Assembly: GCA_002422425.1 (NCBI GenBank)
Contig: DIVG01000028.1
Span: forward strand, 12,920-76,919
Source: Akkermansiaceae bacterium UBA6138
Lineage (GTDB): Bacteria; Verrucomicrobiota; Verrucomicrobiia; Verrucomicrobiales; DEV007
Direction of reading: 5' to 3'
Length of the DNA: 64,000 nucleotides
Shown here in pieces: positions 45,119-54,258 of the stretch (its first letter is position 1; the number at the start of each line of letters is the position of its first letter). The notes below the pieces were generated by a model. The model saw only the letters and a program-made list of their open reading frames with translations, was not told the DNA's origin and ran no database searches. Position numbers and translations under genes: made by a program.

Positions 45119-46236
45119 CTTCCCGGATCGCCCGTATCGAAACCTATGTCGCGGCCTACCCGGTCGTGGGGGCATTTAAATACGCGGCCGCCGCGACGCG
45201 GGACACGGTCCTCGTGAAGATCACCGATGACTCGGGAAATGTCGGTTGGGGCCAGAGCGTCCCCTCGCGGACCTGGAGCTACGAGACCCTCGAATCGGTG
45301 CAGACCACGATAGACCGGTATCTCGCGCCGGCCCTGATCGGAGTAGATGCTTTCGATCCGGACGAGGTCTGGAGGATCATGAACCGGGCCATCGCCCCTT
45401 CCTTTTCGACCGGCCAGCCTCTCGCCAAAGCGGGGATCGATCTCGCCCTTTTTGACCTGACCGGTCGCCTTCTCAACGAAACGCCGGCAGAGCGATGGGA
45501 TCGGCCTGGAAAGACTGCCGTCACCCTCAGCTGGACGCTCGACCCGCGTTCGCTCGACGAGGTCGCGCTTGAGGTCGGGAAGGCGGGGGAGAGGGGCTTC
45601 CGGAATTTCAATGTGAAGATCGGGAATGATGCCGCTTTTGACCTCGAAGTTTGTCGGGAGACCCGGCGACTTGCGCCCGGGGCCTTTGTCTGGGTCGATG
45701 CGAACGGTGGCTACGGCCTTGCAACCGCGCTCGCTGTGGCACCGCGACTCGCCGATCTCGGGATCGCGGCCTTCGAGCAGCCTCTCCCGGCGAATCACCT
45801 GAGCGGGTATCGGGAACTGTGTCGGCAAAAGGCTCTTCCCATTCTTATGGACGAAGGCATCGTTTCGCTCACCGATGTGCAGGAGTTCCATCAACTCGGC
45901 CTCCTCGACGGCGTCGCGATGAAGGTCTCCCGATGCGGCGGTCTCACCGAAGCCCGGAAGGTCGTGGGGTATTTGTTAGCGCACGAGTTGCTCTTTTTTG
46001 CCAGCGGCCTGACCGATCCCGATCTCTCCCTCGCCGCGAGTCTCCATCTTTTCGCCGCCTACGATCTGCCCGTCCCCGCCGCCCTCAATGCCCCGCAGTT
46101 TCTCGAGGGGACCATCCTCGAAACGGCGATCCGAGTGGATGGTGATCAGGCAAAAGTCCCGACCGGTCCCGGACTCGGCGTGGCCGTCGCCGAAGGGTTG
46201 GGCGGGTTGGTGAGTGGATTCAAAAGGGGTGAATAG
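45115..46236 (+). CDS. Enolase-superfamily enzyme (mandelate racemase/muconate lactonizing type)
   Basis: This 373-aa protein has a two-domain enolase-superfamily layout. Metal ligands are Asp195 (VDANGGYG), Glu221 (AFEQP) and Asp246 (MDEG), and the second acid/base Lys is Lys270 (MKVSRCGG). At the KxK motif the sequence is N-V-K (Asn166, Lys168), so the first Lys is replaced while the catalytic second one remains. This fits the dipeptide epimerase/MLE branch. The gene overlaps the LamG/propeller gene by ATGA, suggesting that it processes a product related to it; the substrate is unknown. Confidence 0.88.
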   Translation: MTSRIARIETYVAAYPVVGAFKYAAAATRDTVLVKITDDSGNVGWGQSVPSRTWSYETLESVQTTIDRYLAPALIGVDAFDPDEVWRIMNRAIAPSFSTGQPLAKAGIDLALFDLTGRLLNETPAERWDRPGKTAVTLSWTLDPRSLDEVALEVGKAGERGFRNFNVKIGNDAAFDLEVCRETRRLAPGAFVWVDANGGYGLATALAVAPRLADLGIAAFEQPLPANHLSGYRELCRQKALPILMDEGIVSLTDVQEFHQLGLLDGVAMKVSRCGGLTEARKVVGYLLAHELLFFASGLTDPDLSLAASLHLFAAYDLPVPAALNAPQFLEGTILETAIRVDGDQAKVPTGPGLGVAVAEGLGGLVSGFKRGE

Positions 46237-46262
46237 GGGAGGTAACCCTGTCGAGTTCCAAG

Positions 46263-46676
46263 TCACAGCGAGTAGAAGCACATGAATCCCTTTTTTCGAA
46301 GGCCAATTTCGAGCTCCCGGTCGCTGGTCCAGAGCTTGCCTTCAAGTTCTATAGTAAGCGCCACGTAAGCGACGTCATTTTCATCCACGTCCCCGCAAAG
46401 TCGCCAAGCCTCTGCCCAACTTCCAATGCTGATGGCATCCTCATCGAAGAAATGAATTTTTTCGATCAGACTGTGGAGGAGGCTTAGCAAATCGGGCTCT
46501 TTCAAATCAGTTTTTTCGGCGATCCGTTCCTTGTGTTTGAACAGCTCCACAAAGACATATTTCGGGCAAAAAAAATCTGTGTCTGGTTGAGACGAGAATG
46601 CCTGCCTCAACCGGTGATTTCCCGCGATGAGTTCGGAGAAAATCCGGTTCGCATCGATGATAACCCGCTCCTTCAT
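46263..46676 (-). CDS. PIN-domain ribonuclease toxin
   Basis: This 137-aa PIN-domain protein has acidic residues at Asp8 (VIIDANRIFSELI), Glu44 (FVELFKH), Asp101 (DENDVAYVAL) and Asp119 (LWTSDRELE), the normal PIN active site. The start at 46676 is chosen because the gene overlaps its upstream partner by 4 bp (ATGA). It forms a toxin-antitoxin pair with the small protein encoded immediately before it. Confidence 0.85.
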   Translation of the reverse strand: MKERVIIDANRIFSELIAGNHRLRQAFSSQPDTDFFCPKYVFVELFKHKERIAEKTDLKEPDLLSLLHSLIEKIHFFDEDAISIGSWAEAWRLCGDVDENDVAYVALTIELEGKLWTSDRELEIGLRKKGFMCFYSL

Positions 46677-46906
46677 TCCGCCCCTATATTGGCGAGAATT
46701 CGGTCGCGATTTTTCTTCCACCAATCCGAGTCGATCGACTTGGCGAGGTCCGTAGCGTCGGTCTCAGTTAAGCGGCTTTGCCGGGCGAGCCACTCTGTCT
46801 TCGCAAAGGTGATGAATTCCTCGCGATCTTCGGACTTCATGGCAGCTTCAGGAAAAGTCAGAATTACCTGCCCGTCAGTCGAAAATGCGTTGAGTTGCGC
46901 TCCCAT
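46673..46906 (-). CDS. Putative antitoxin of the PIN toxin
   Basis: This 77-aa protein is not a family I recognise. It is acidic at the C-terminus and carries an N-terminal beta-like segment (QLNAFSTDGQVILTFPEAA) and a helical middle. Its position directly before the PIN-domain gene, with a 4-bp overlap, makes an antitoxin role likely. The DNA-binding class (AbrB, RHH or other) cannot be decided by eye. Confidence 0.65.
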   Translation of the reverse strand: MGAQLNAFSTDGQVILTFPEAAMKSEDREEFITFAKTEWLARQSRLTETDATDLAKSIDSDWWKKNRDRILANIGAE

Positions 46907-47027
46907 AGCAAGAATTACGGCTAGTTAGTTGGAATTTCAACCGGCAACCCATTTCCCGCCCGCCCCATCCGGCGCTATTGCGGTATCGCCTTTCCGCTGC
47001 CCGGTATCTTATGCTCACAGGAACGTC

Positions 47028-48038
47028 ATGAAAACTTTCCCACTGCTCTTTCTTGCCCCCTTCGCTCTCTCGCTATCCGCTGTTTCGCAGGAGGCGGCCG
47101 CTCCGAAGCCACTCCGCGCCGGCATCGTCGGGCTCGACACGTCGCACGTGCCTGCCTTCACGAAGCTTTTTAATGACCCCGAGGCCGAGGGCGATCTCGC
47201 GGGGATCACGGTGGTGGCCGCCTACCCGGGCGGCACGGACATGCCGGCGAGCCGTGACCGCGTCGCCAAGTTCACGGAGCAAGTGAGGGAAATGGGAGTG
47301 GAGATCGTCGACTCGATCCCGGAACTGCTCGGGAAAGTGGACGTCGTCCTGCACGAGAGCGTCGACGGGCGCATCCATTTGCAGGAGGCTCGCGAGATTT
47401 TCAAAGGCGGCAAACCGGTCTTCATTGACAAGCCGGTCGCGGGCACACTAGCCGAGACGATCGCGATTTTTGAACTCGCGAAAAAGAGCGGGGTGCCCGT
47501 CTTTTCGAGTTCGTCGACCCGCTTCGGCGCGGGTCTTGTCGCTCTCGAAGGCAACGCCGAGCTCGGCGATCTCATGGGCGCGACGACGTGGGGGCCGTGT
47601 TCGTATCAACCCGGCACGCCGGACCTTTTCTTTTACGCGATTCACGGCGTCGAGGCCCTCTACACGATCATGGGGCCGGGATGTGAAACGGTCTCACGGG
47701 TGAAGGGTAGCGTGCACGATCAGGTCACGGGAACCTGGAAGGATGGCCGCTTCGGCGTCTACCGCGGCATTCTCAAGGGCAAGGCCGACTTCGGCGCGAC
47801 GGCCTACGGCAGCAAGAGCATCATCCAGGTGGCCGAGTCACCGAGCTATAAACTGCTCTGCCAGCAGATCGGGAAGTTCTTCCGCACCGGAGTGCCCCCT
47901 GTGAGCGAGGAGGAGACGATCGAGCTCTTCACCTTCATGGAAGCCGCCGATGAGAGCATCCGTCAGGGCGGCAAGGCCGTTGCGCTGAGTGAGGTGCTCG
48001 AGCGGGCAAAGGTCGAGGCGGCCAAACTGGTTCCGTAA
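47028..48038 (+). CDS. Exported Gfo/Idh/MocA-family oxidoreductase
   Basis: This 336-aa protein has a signal peptide (about residues 1-22) and a Gfo/Idh/MocA two-domain structure. The NAD(P)-binding start is AGIVGLDTSHVPAF, where the glycine-rich GxGxxG pattern is replaced, and the KP motif is FIDKPVAG. It may act on a sugar or sugar-like compound in the periplasm, or use a bound cofactor. It precedes a sialidase-like gene (25-bp gap), suggesting shared carbohydrate metabolism. Confidence 0.82.
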   Translation: MKTFPLLFLAPFALSLSAVSQEAAAPKPLRAGIVGLDTSHVPAFTKLFNDPEAEGDLAGITVVAAYPGGTDMPASRDRVAKFTEQVREMGVEIVDSIPELLGKVDVVLHESVDGRIHLQEAREIFKGGKPVFIDKPVAGTLAETIAIFELAKKSGVPVFSSSSTRFGAGLVALEGNAELGDLMGATTWGPCSYQPGTPDLFFYAIHGVEALYTIMGPGCETVSRVKGSVHDQVTGTWKDGRFGVYRGILKGKADFGATAYGSKSIIQVAESPSYKLLCQQIGKFFRTGVPPVSEEETIELFTFMEAADESIRQGGKAVALSEVLERAKVEAAKLVP

Positions 48039-48063
48039 CCGATCCATCGAAAGGATTTTCACG

Positions 48064-49119
48064 ATGCAATCCCACACTCTCGTCGCCCTTACCTTTTTTG
48101 CCGCGATCACCTGTGCGGGGGCCGCTCCGCCGACGGTCAAGGTCGAGTCGATCAGGCGAGTCTTCCACAACGGGGAGCACAATGCCTTCACCGATCTCTG
48201 CCGGTTCAAAGGGGACCTCTACCTGACCTTCCGCAGTTGTCCTGACGGGCACATGGTGCATCCGACCGCGTCGACCCTAATCCTGCGAAGCAAGGACGAA
48301 GGGGTGACCTGGGAGGAGGTATGCCGGTTCTCGGTGAAAGATCGCGACACGCGGGATCCGCATTTTCTCGTCTTCAAGGACCGCCTCTTTGTCTACACCG
48401 GCACGTGGTGGAGCGGTCCCACGACCATCCCCGTGGCCGAATATGACATGAACAAGCATCTCGGCTACGCGGTTTCATCCGGGGACGGTTCGAACTGGAG
48501 CGATCCCGTTGTCCTTGAGGGCACCTTCGGCCATTACATCTGGCGTGCCGCCGCCCATGGGGAAAAGGCTTATCTCTGTGCCCGCCGCAAGCCGGGCTTT
48601 GCGATCGGTCCGAAGGGGGAAGGGGAGAAAATTCAGTCTCTCATGCTCGAAAGCGACGACGGGCTCGTCTGGAAGAAGCGCGCCTATTTTGCGGAAACGG
48701 CGGGAGACGAGACGGCTTTCCTTTTCGAAGACGACGGCAGTCTCCTCGCGATCGGGAGACACGGTGGAGGCAAAAACGCGCAGGTCATTCGCTCGAAACC
48801 GCCCTACCTCGAGTGGCAACGCGAGTCGCTCGATCGTCCCATCGGTGGTCCTCTCGTGACGAAATGGGGCAATCACACCCTTGTCGGAGGACGCAAGACC
48901 ACGAGCGATCGCGGGGAAAAAACCTCTCTTTACTGGCTCGTTGGGAACGACTTGTACGAGTTTGTCGAGTTCCCCAGCGGCGGCGATACTTCTTATCCCG
49001 GCTTTGTTGCTCTCTCGCCGACGCGGGCTCTCGTCTCCTACTACTCCAGCCACGAAAAAGACGAGGCGGGTCGCCCCATCACGGCGATCTATCTGGCCGA
49101 GTTAGTCCTCGAACCGTGA
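48064..49119 (+). CDS. Exported sialidase-like beta-propeller protein
   Basis: This 351-aa protein has a signal peptide (MQSHTLVALTFFAAITCAGA) and sialidase/BNR-like propeller features: HNAFTDLCRFKGDLYLTFRS, an SKDEGVTW Asp-box, DPHFLVFKDRLFVYTG and ESDDGLVWKKR. An AAGGA-type ribosome binding site precedes the start. The active-site Arg triad of true sialidases is not clearly identifiable, so it could be another glycosidase with the same fold. It is downstream of the Gfo/Idh/MocA gene. Confidence 0.75.
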   Translation: MQSHTLVALTFFAAITCAGAAPPTVKVESIRRVFHNGEHNAFTDLCRFKGDLYLTFRSCPDGHMVHPTASTLILRSKDEGVTWEEVCRFSVKDRDTRDPHFLVFKDRLFVYTGTWWSGPTTIPVAEYDMNKHLGYAVSSGDGSNWSDPVVLEGTFGHYIWRAAAHGEKAYLCARRKPGFAIGPKGEGEKIQSLMLESDDGLVWKKRAYFAETAGDETAFLFEDDGSLLAIGRHGGGKNAQVIRSKPPYLEWQRESLDRPIGGPLVTKWGNHTLVGGRKTTSDRGEKTSLYWLVGNDLYEFVEFPSGGDTSYPGFVALSPTRALVSYYSSHEKDEAGRPITAIYLAELVLEP

Positions 49120-49200
49120 ACGCCCTGCCCGAAGGGGCTTCCCGAAAAGGGAGGAATCACGTAGTTTCGCTTCTGTGTTTTTCCGTTACCGTTTTGCCCG

Positions 49201-50460
49201 ATGAAATCCAATTATCCCTTTCTGATCGTCGCTCTTGGCCTCTCGCCTTTTCTTTCCGCCCTCGCCGATGACTGGCCGCAGTGGCGCGGTCCGCAGGGCA
49301 CCAGTGTGGCAAAAGCGGGCGACTACCCCACGAAATTCTCTCCGACCGAGAACCTTGTCTGGAAGGCAAAGCTCCCGGGAGTCGGCAGCAGCACTCCCAT
49401 CGTCTCGGGCGACCACATTTTTGTGACCTGCGGGATCGAAGGAAAAGACAGCGTCGTCGCCTATGACTGGAACGGCGAAGTCGTCTGGCAAAAGTCCCTC
49501 GGCGCCGAGCGCGCGGGAAAACATAAGAACGGGAGCGGCTCGAATCCCTCGCCCATCACCGACGGGAAGAATCTCATCGTCTATTACAAGAGCGGCACCG
49601 TCGCCTCGCTCACCCATGCCGGTGAAGTGAACTGGCAGACCAATTTGCAGGAAAAATACGGCGAAGACACCCTCTGGTGGGATCTTGGGACTTCTCCGGT
49701 TTTTGCCGGCGACAACATCGTCATCGCCGTGATGCAGGAGGGCGATTCCTACGTCGTCGCCTTGAAGCCCGAAGACGGCAGTGTCGCCTGGAAGGTCGAC
49801 CGCACCTTCCCGGTTCAGGCAGAAACGGGCCAGTCCTACACCACGCCCTACCTCACGACGATCGACGGGCAGGAGACGCTCGTGATCTGGGGCGCCGACC
49901 GTCTCACCGGCCATGATCCGAAGGATGGCTCCACCCTCTGGACTGCCGGAGGATTTAATCCCGAAGACAAGGCGATGTGGCGCGTCATCGCCTCGCCCGG
50001 ATTCAGTGACGGCATCGCCGTGGTTCCCTACGGCCGCACCAAGTTCACCGCGGCGGTGACGCTCGGCGGCAAGGGGGATATCACCGCGACTGCTCGCCTC
50101 TGGGAACGCACCGACCTCGGCGCCGACTGCCCGACCCCGGTCGCGAGTGAAGGCAAGGTCTACGTGCTTTCCGACCGCGGTCAGATCAATTGCATCGACA
50201 TTAAAACCGGCAAAGACCTCTGGGTCGATGCGATCCCGCGTGCCTCGGCGAACTACTACTCGTCGCCCATTCTCGCCGGTGATCTCCTCTACTGCGCTCG
50301 CGAGGACGGTGTCGTCGCCGTCGTCAAAGTGAGCGATACAGGCATGGAGGTGCTCTCGACCAACGACATGGGCGAGCTCATCGCGGCCGCGCCGGTGCCG
50401 GTGCGCGACCGGCTCCTCATCCGCGGGGTCGATCATCTCTACTGTCTCGGCGCTCAGTGA
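49201..50460 (+). CDS. Exported PQQ-type beta-propeller protein
   Basis: This 419-aa protein has a signal peptide (MKSNYPFLIVALGLSPFLSALA) and a propeller with PQQ-like motifs (DWPQWRGPQGTSVAKA, NGEVVWQKSL, EDGSVAWKVDR, KDGSTLWTAGG, KTGKDLWVDA). The DWPQWRGP start is typical of the PVC outer-membrane BamB-like family. No metal- or PQQ-binding catalytic residues are obvious. It is unlinked to the two propellers at 24-28 kb but of the same kind, about 20 bp upstream of mqo. Confidence 0.88.
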   Translation: MKSNYPFLIVALGLSPFLSALADDWPQWRGPQGTSVAKAGDYPTKFSPTENLVWKAKLPGVGSSTPIVSGDHIFVTCGIEGKDSVVAYDWNGEVVWQKSLGAERAGKHKNGSGSNPSPITDGKNLIVYYKSGTVASLTHAGEVNWQTNLQEKYGEDTLWWDLGTSPVFAGDNIVIAVMQEGDSYVVALKPEDGSVAWKVDRTFPVQAETGQSYTTPYLTTIDGQETLVIWGADRLTGHDPKDGSTLWTAGGFNPEDKAMWRVIASPGFSDGIAVVPYGRTKFTAAVTLGGKGDITATARLWERTDLGADCPTPVASEGKVYVLSDRGQINCIDIKTGKDLWVDAIPRASANYYSSPILAGDLLYCAREDGVVAVVKVSDTGMEVLSTNDMGELIAAAPVPVRDRLLIRGVDHLYCLGAQ

Positions 50461-50481
50461 GCCTGCTTCCGACCGGCGATA

Positions 50482-51978
50482 ATGACCCGCATCGAAAACC
50501 CTGACATTATCCTCATCGGGAGCGGGATCATGTCCGCCAACCTCGGTGCCCTCCTGAAAAATCTCGATCCCGCGCTGCGGATTCAGGTCTATGAAGTGAC
50601 CGACGGACTCGCGCAGGAGAGTTCGGACGGCTGGAACAACGCCGGCACCGGACACGCCGGGATCTGTGAACTCAGCTACACGCCCGGCCGCGAACCCGAT
50701 GGCTCGGTGAACGTCGCCAAGGTCATCGAGATCTTCGAGCAGTTCGAGCACTCCAAGCAGTTCTGGAGCTACGCTGTGGCGACGGGCATGATCAAAGATC
50801 CCGCCGGATTCATCAATCCGCTCCCGCACATCAGCTTTGTCCACGGAGACGAGCAGGTCGATTTTCTCAAGGCTCGTTACGCGGGGATGGCCGCCCACCA
50901 TTTTTTCTCCGATCTCAAATACACGACCGATCGGGACAAAATCGCGAGCTGGGCGCCGCTCCTCCTCGACGGGCGGAGCGACGTCCCCATCGCCGCGACG
51001 AAGATGGACAGCGGCACGGACGTCAATTTCGGAGAGATCGCGCGCCGGCTCTTCGACTGGCTCGGGCGGCAGGATGGCTGCGGCATCGCGACCGGTCACC
51101 GCGTCACCGATCTCACGAAAATGGGAGATGGCTGGGAAGTGATCGTGCGCCAGGCTGCCACCGGTGAGGTTCATTCCAACCGCGCGAAATTCGTCTTTGT
51201 CGGAGCCGGTGGAGGCAGTCTCAAGCTTCTGCAAAAAGCAGGTATTCCCGAAGCCAAAGGGCTCGGCGGATTCCCCATCGGCGGGCAGTGGCTCGTCTGT
51301 GACAATCCGGAGATCGTCGCCCGCCACACCGCCAAAGTCTACGGTCAGGCCCTCGAGGCCGCCCCGACCATGGCTGTGCCGCACCTCGACACCCGCATCC
51401 TCGACGGGAAAAAGACGCTTCTCTTCGGACCCTTTGCCGCCTTCACGACGAGGTTTCTTCATCGCAAGGGCAGTCCCCTCGACCTGCCCGGTTCGATTCG
51501 TCCTGACAATATCGCCACGCTCATCAAGATCGGGATTCACAACCTCGAACTGGTCCGTTACCTCATCCAGCAGGGCACGCAGAGCATGGCTGATCGTATG
51601 GAGGTACTCCACGTCTTTTACCCCGCCGCCGAGGCGAAGGACTGGCGTCTCATCGATGCGGGGATCCGCGTCCAGGCGATCAAGAAGACCGATGGCGAAG
51701 CCGGTATCGTGCATTACGGAACCGAGGTCATCACCGATGCGGACAAGACCCTTTCCGCCCTGCTCGGCGCCTCACCCGGCGCTTCGGTCTCGGTGAACAT
51801 CGTTCTCCAGGTCATCAAAAAGTGTTTTCCCCATCTCCTCGCGAGCGAGGAAGGTCACGCGCGCATGAAGGCGATGATTCCGGTCTACGATGAAGATCTC
51901 AGGATGCCTGAGATGGCGGACCGATACCGTGAAGTGAGCGAGGTCGCGGAGCGGAATCTGGGGCTGCGGGGCGGGTGA
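50482..51978 (+). CDS. mqo: Malate:quinone oxidoreductase
   Basis: This 498-aa FAD enzyme of the cytoplasmic membrane face oxidises malate to oxaloacetate and passes electrons to quinone, replacing NAD-malate dehydrogenase in the TCA cycle. The FAD-binding start DIILIGSGIMSANLGALLKNLDP, SSDGWNNAGTGHAG, and the C-terminal GASPGASVSVNIVLQVIKKCFP are characteristic of Mqo. Length matches the family. It follows a propeller gene by 21 bp, though a functional link is not evident. Confidence 0.94.
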   Translation: MTRIENPDIILIGSGIMSANLGALLKNLDPALRIQVYEVTDGLAQESSDGWNNAGTGHAGICELSYTPGREPDGSVNVAKVIEIFEQFEHSKQFWSYAVATGMIKDPAGFINPLPHISFVHGDEQVDFLKARYAGMAAHHFFSDLKYTTDRDKIASWAPLLLDGRSDVPIAATKMDSGTDVNFGEIARRLFDWLGRQDGCGIATGHRVTDLTKMGDGWEVIVRQAATGEVHSNRAKFVFVGAGGGSLKLLQKAGIPEAKGLGGFPIGGQWLVCDNPEIVARHTAKVYGQALEAAPTMAVPHLDTRILDGKKTLLFGPFAAFTTRFLHRKGSPLDLPGSIRPDNIATLIKIGIHNLELVRYLIQQGTQSMADRMEVLHVFYPAAEAKDWRLIDAGIRVQAIKKTDGEAGIVHYGTEVITDADKTLSALLGASPGASVSVNIVLQVIKKCFPHLLASEEGHARMKAMIPVYDEDLRMPEMADRYREVSEVAERNLGLRGG

Positions 51979-51990
51979 GCGGGCACTGAG

Positions 51991-52368
51991 CTAGCGGGAG
52001 AGCGGGAGCATCCGCAGGCGGACTTTTCCGTTGATGTAGGTCATTATGCACCCGCGAACTAGCTCGCTTTTGAACCGTCCCGAGATTTGGTCTATCAGCA
52101 AAGCCGTTTCAGGGCCTTTCAACCCTTCCTCCCGAATGCGAAGAACCGATGGTTGATGTGCATCCGAGTGTGCAAGTAACGCGTGAAAGTCCGCATCGAG
52201 GGTTACGACGATTCGATTATGGATGAGGCCATAGGCAAGAATCTCGGAATCCGCAGACGCTGCCATCTGAACGTCGCCCACATGTATTGCGTCGTGGCGG
52301 AGACGCTCCAACTCACGAACGGCTCCTCTGGAGAGTCCCTGATCAAGCAACCAGCGCATCGGGATCAA
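51991..52368 (-). CDS. DUF5615 PIN-like toxin
   Basis: This 125-aa protein matches the DUF5615 PIN-like family: MRWLLDQGLSRG near the start and VVTLDADFHALL in the middle. These proteins pair with DUF433 antitoxins, as here. The start at 52368 or 52359 (MRWLLD) cannot be decided; both lie within the 26-bp overlap with the antitoxin gene. Confidence 0.85.
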   Translation of the reverse strand: MIPMRWLLDQGLSRGAVRELERLRHDAIHVGDVQMAASADSEILAYGLIHNRIVVTLDADFHALLAHSDAHQPSVLRIREEGLKGPETALLIDQISGRFKSELVRGCIMTYINGKVRLRMLPLSR

Positions 52369-52585
52369 GTGTCACCACCTGGTCAGGTAATTGGAGGGCA
52401 GCGTAGTGGAGTGCCTGTCGCACATCTTCGTCCTCAAGCTCCGGGAATTCCTTCAACCGTTCCGAACGGTCCGGATAAAGTGCCGTGATTTCGATAACTC
52501 GTCTGACAGTCAGGCGGAGATCCCGCAAGCACGGCTGCCCGTTCATTCTTGATGGATCAGAAGTAATGCGGTCGAGAGCGATCAT
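52343..52585 (-). CDS. DUF433 antitoxin
   Basis: This 80-aa protein matches the DUF433 family (DRITSDPSRMNGQPCLRDLRLTV, then EFPELEDEDVRQALHYAA), a helix-turn-helix-like antitoxin that neutralises PIN-like toxins and represses its own operon. It lies just before the DUF5615 gene and overlaps it by 26 bp. This is the third PIN-type pair in the window. Confidence 0.9.
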   Translation of the reverse strand: MIALDRITSDPSRMNGQPCLRDLRLTVRRVIEITALYPDRSERLKEFPELEDEDVRQALHYAALQLPDQVVTLDPDALVA

Positions 52586-52734
52586 TACTCAAACTAATCT
52601 CCGCCTCGGAAAGATCAAGGTATCTCAAAACGGCGTGCGCATCGTCGCGTTCCGTGTCGATACTCGAGTTTAATAGGACACGATCCCGTCATCGATCCGC
52701 GAGCCGCTTTTATGGTAGCCTTGCGGCTTATCCT

Positions 52735-54174
52735 ATGAAAGACCTCACCCGCCGCCGTTTCTTCGAAGACTCCGTCATGGCCGCCGCTGCGGCGCTGCCG
52801 CTTCCTCTCTTTGCTCAGGACAAAACGGCCTCCGTCAGTCCTTCGGAAAAGCTCACCGTTGCGATCATCGGCTGCGGCATCCGGGGAAAGGCGCATGCCC
52901 GTGAACTCTCGCGACTGGCCGACTGCGACATCGCCTATGTCTGCGATCCTGACCTCGACCGCGCCGACGAAGTCGGGGTATTGCTCTCGGGTGAACTGAA
53001 GCGTCCCATGCCGAAAAAGGTGCAGGACCTGCGGCTCATCCTCGACGACAAAACGGTCGACGCTGTCTTCATCGCGACGCCCAATCACTGGCACGCCCTC
53101 GCCGCGATCTGGGCGATGCAGGCGGGGAAAGACGCCTACGTCGAAAAACCGGTCAGTCAGAATGTGGAAGAAGGGCGTCGCATCGTCCAGGCCGCCCGCA
53201 AGCTCGGACGCATCTGCCAGACCGGCACCCAGAATCGTTCACGGGGCGCGCTCGCAGAGGCGGTGAAGTACATGCACGAGGGCAAACTCGGCGAGGTGAA
53301 ACTCGCTCGCAGCATCATCTACGGGGGACGCGGCTCCATCGGCGGACCGACCGAGTGTGTCATCCCGCCGCGCTGCGACTACGATCTCTGGGCCGGTCCC
53401 GCTCCGCTCGTTAAGTTGACCCGCCCGCGGCTCCACTATGACTGGCATTGGATGTGGGACACCGGCAACGGTGACATCGGCAACAGCAATGTTCACTCCA
53501 TCGACATCTGCCGCTGGGGCCTTGGTGTGACCGGTCTCGGACGCAGTGTTGTCAGTTACGGCGGACGCCTCGGTTACACCGATGTTGCGGACACGCCGAA
53601 CTCGCAGGTCGGCATCTTCGATTTTGGCGACAAGATGATCGTCTCGGAAACGCGGGGATTGAAGACCGCTCCGTTTCATCCGGTGATCAAGGCGATGTGG
53701 TTCTTTTACGGCAGCGAAGGCATCATCGCCGAGACGGGGCTCTATGATCCTGACGGCAAACTCATCCGCGCCTTTGAAGGCAAGTCAGTGAACCACTTCG
53801 CGAACTTCCTCGAGGCGGTCCGCAGCCGTAAAGCGGAGGATCTCAAGGCGGACATCCTCGAAGGGCATCAGTCTTCGTCACTTTGCCATCTCGCGAACAT
53901 TTCCTATCGGCTCGGAGAAACCGCGACTGTCGAAGAGATCAGAAAATCCCTCGCGGAGACCGAGGCACCCGATGATCACGAGGAGACCCTGGAGCGAACC
54001 TGCCACTACCTCGCTGAAGCCGGCGTTGACCTGGCGAAAACGCCGATGCGGTTGGGGCGGACGCTTCGGGTGGACGGGGACAGGGAGAAGTTCCTCGACG
54101 ACCCCGAGGCGGACGGACTCCTCACACGCGAGTATCGTGCGCCTTTTGTGGTTCCGGCGGAGTCGGCGATTTAA
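52735..54174 (+). CDS. Tat-exported Gfo/Idh/MocA-family oxidoreductase
   Basis: This 479-aa protein has a twin-arginine leader (LTRRRFFEDSVMAAAAALPLPLFA), so it should be exported folded with its cofactor. The Rossmann start is VAIIGCGIRGKAHARELSRL, the KP motif is YVEKPVSQN, and the substrate side has HYDWHWMWDTGNGDIGN. Members in PVC bacteria oxidise sugars at C3 with DUF1080 enzymes. A DUF1080-hydrolase fusion lies about 85 bp downstream. The start at 52735 is set by the leader. Confidence 0.9.
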   Translation: MKDLTRRRFFEDSVMAAAAALPLPLFAQDKTASVSPSEKLTVAIIGCGIRGKAHARELSRLADCDIAYVCDPDLDRADEVGVLLSGELKRPMPKKVQDLRLILDDKTVDAVFIATPNHWHALAAIWAMQAGKDAYVEKPVSQNVEEGRRIVQAARKLGRICQTGTQNRSRGALAEAVKYMHEGKLGEVKLARSIIYGGRGSIGGPTECVIPPRCDYDLWAGPAPLVKLTRPRLHYDWHWMWDTGNGDIGNSNVHSIDICRWGLGVTGLGRSVVSYGGRLGYTDVADTPNSQVGIFDFGDKMIVSETRGLKTAPFHPVIKAMWFFYGSEGIIAETGLYDPDGKLIRAFEGKSVNHFANFLEAVRSRKAEDLKADILEGHQSSSLCHLANISYRLGETATVEEIRKSLAETEAPDDHEETLERTCHYLAEAGVDLAKTPMRLGRTLRVDGDREKFLDDPEADGLLTREYRAPFVVPAESAI

Positions 54175-54258
54175 TGGTAGGTCGACCAAACGCAGATCTG
54201 GCGCGAGTCCGGTGTATCCGTTTCTCGACCTGAAGCCCGTTTTCGTTACGATGGCCGC

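Noticed and set aside
49186..51714. Very long open frame on the minus strand opposite the propeller and mqo genes
   Set aside because: It is antisense to two well-recognised proteins, has no known motifs, and is a codon-bias shadow typical of GC-rich DNA.
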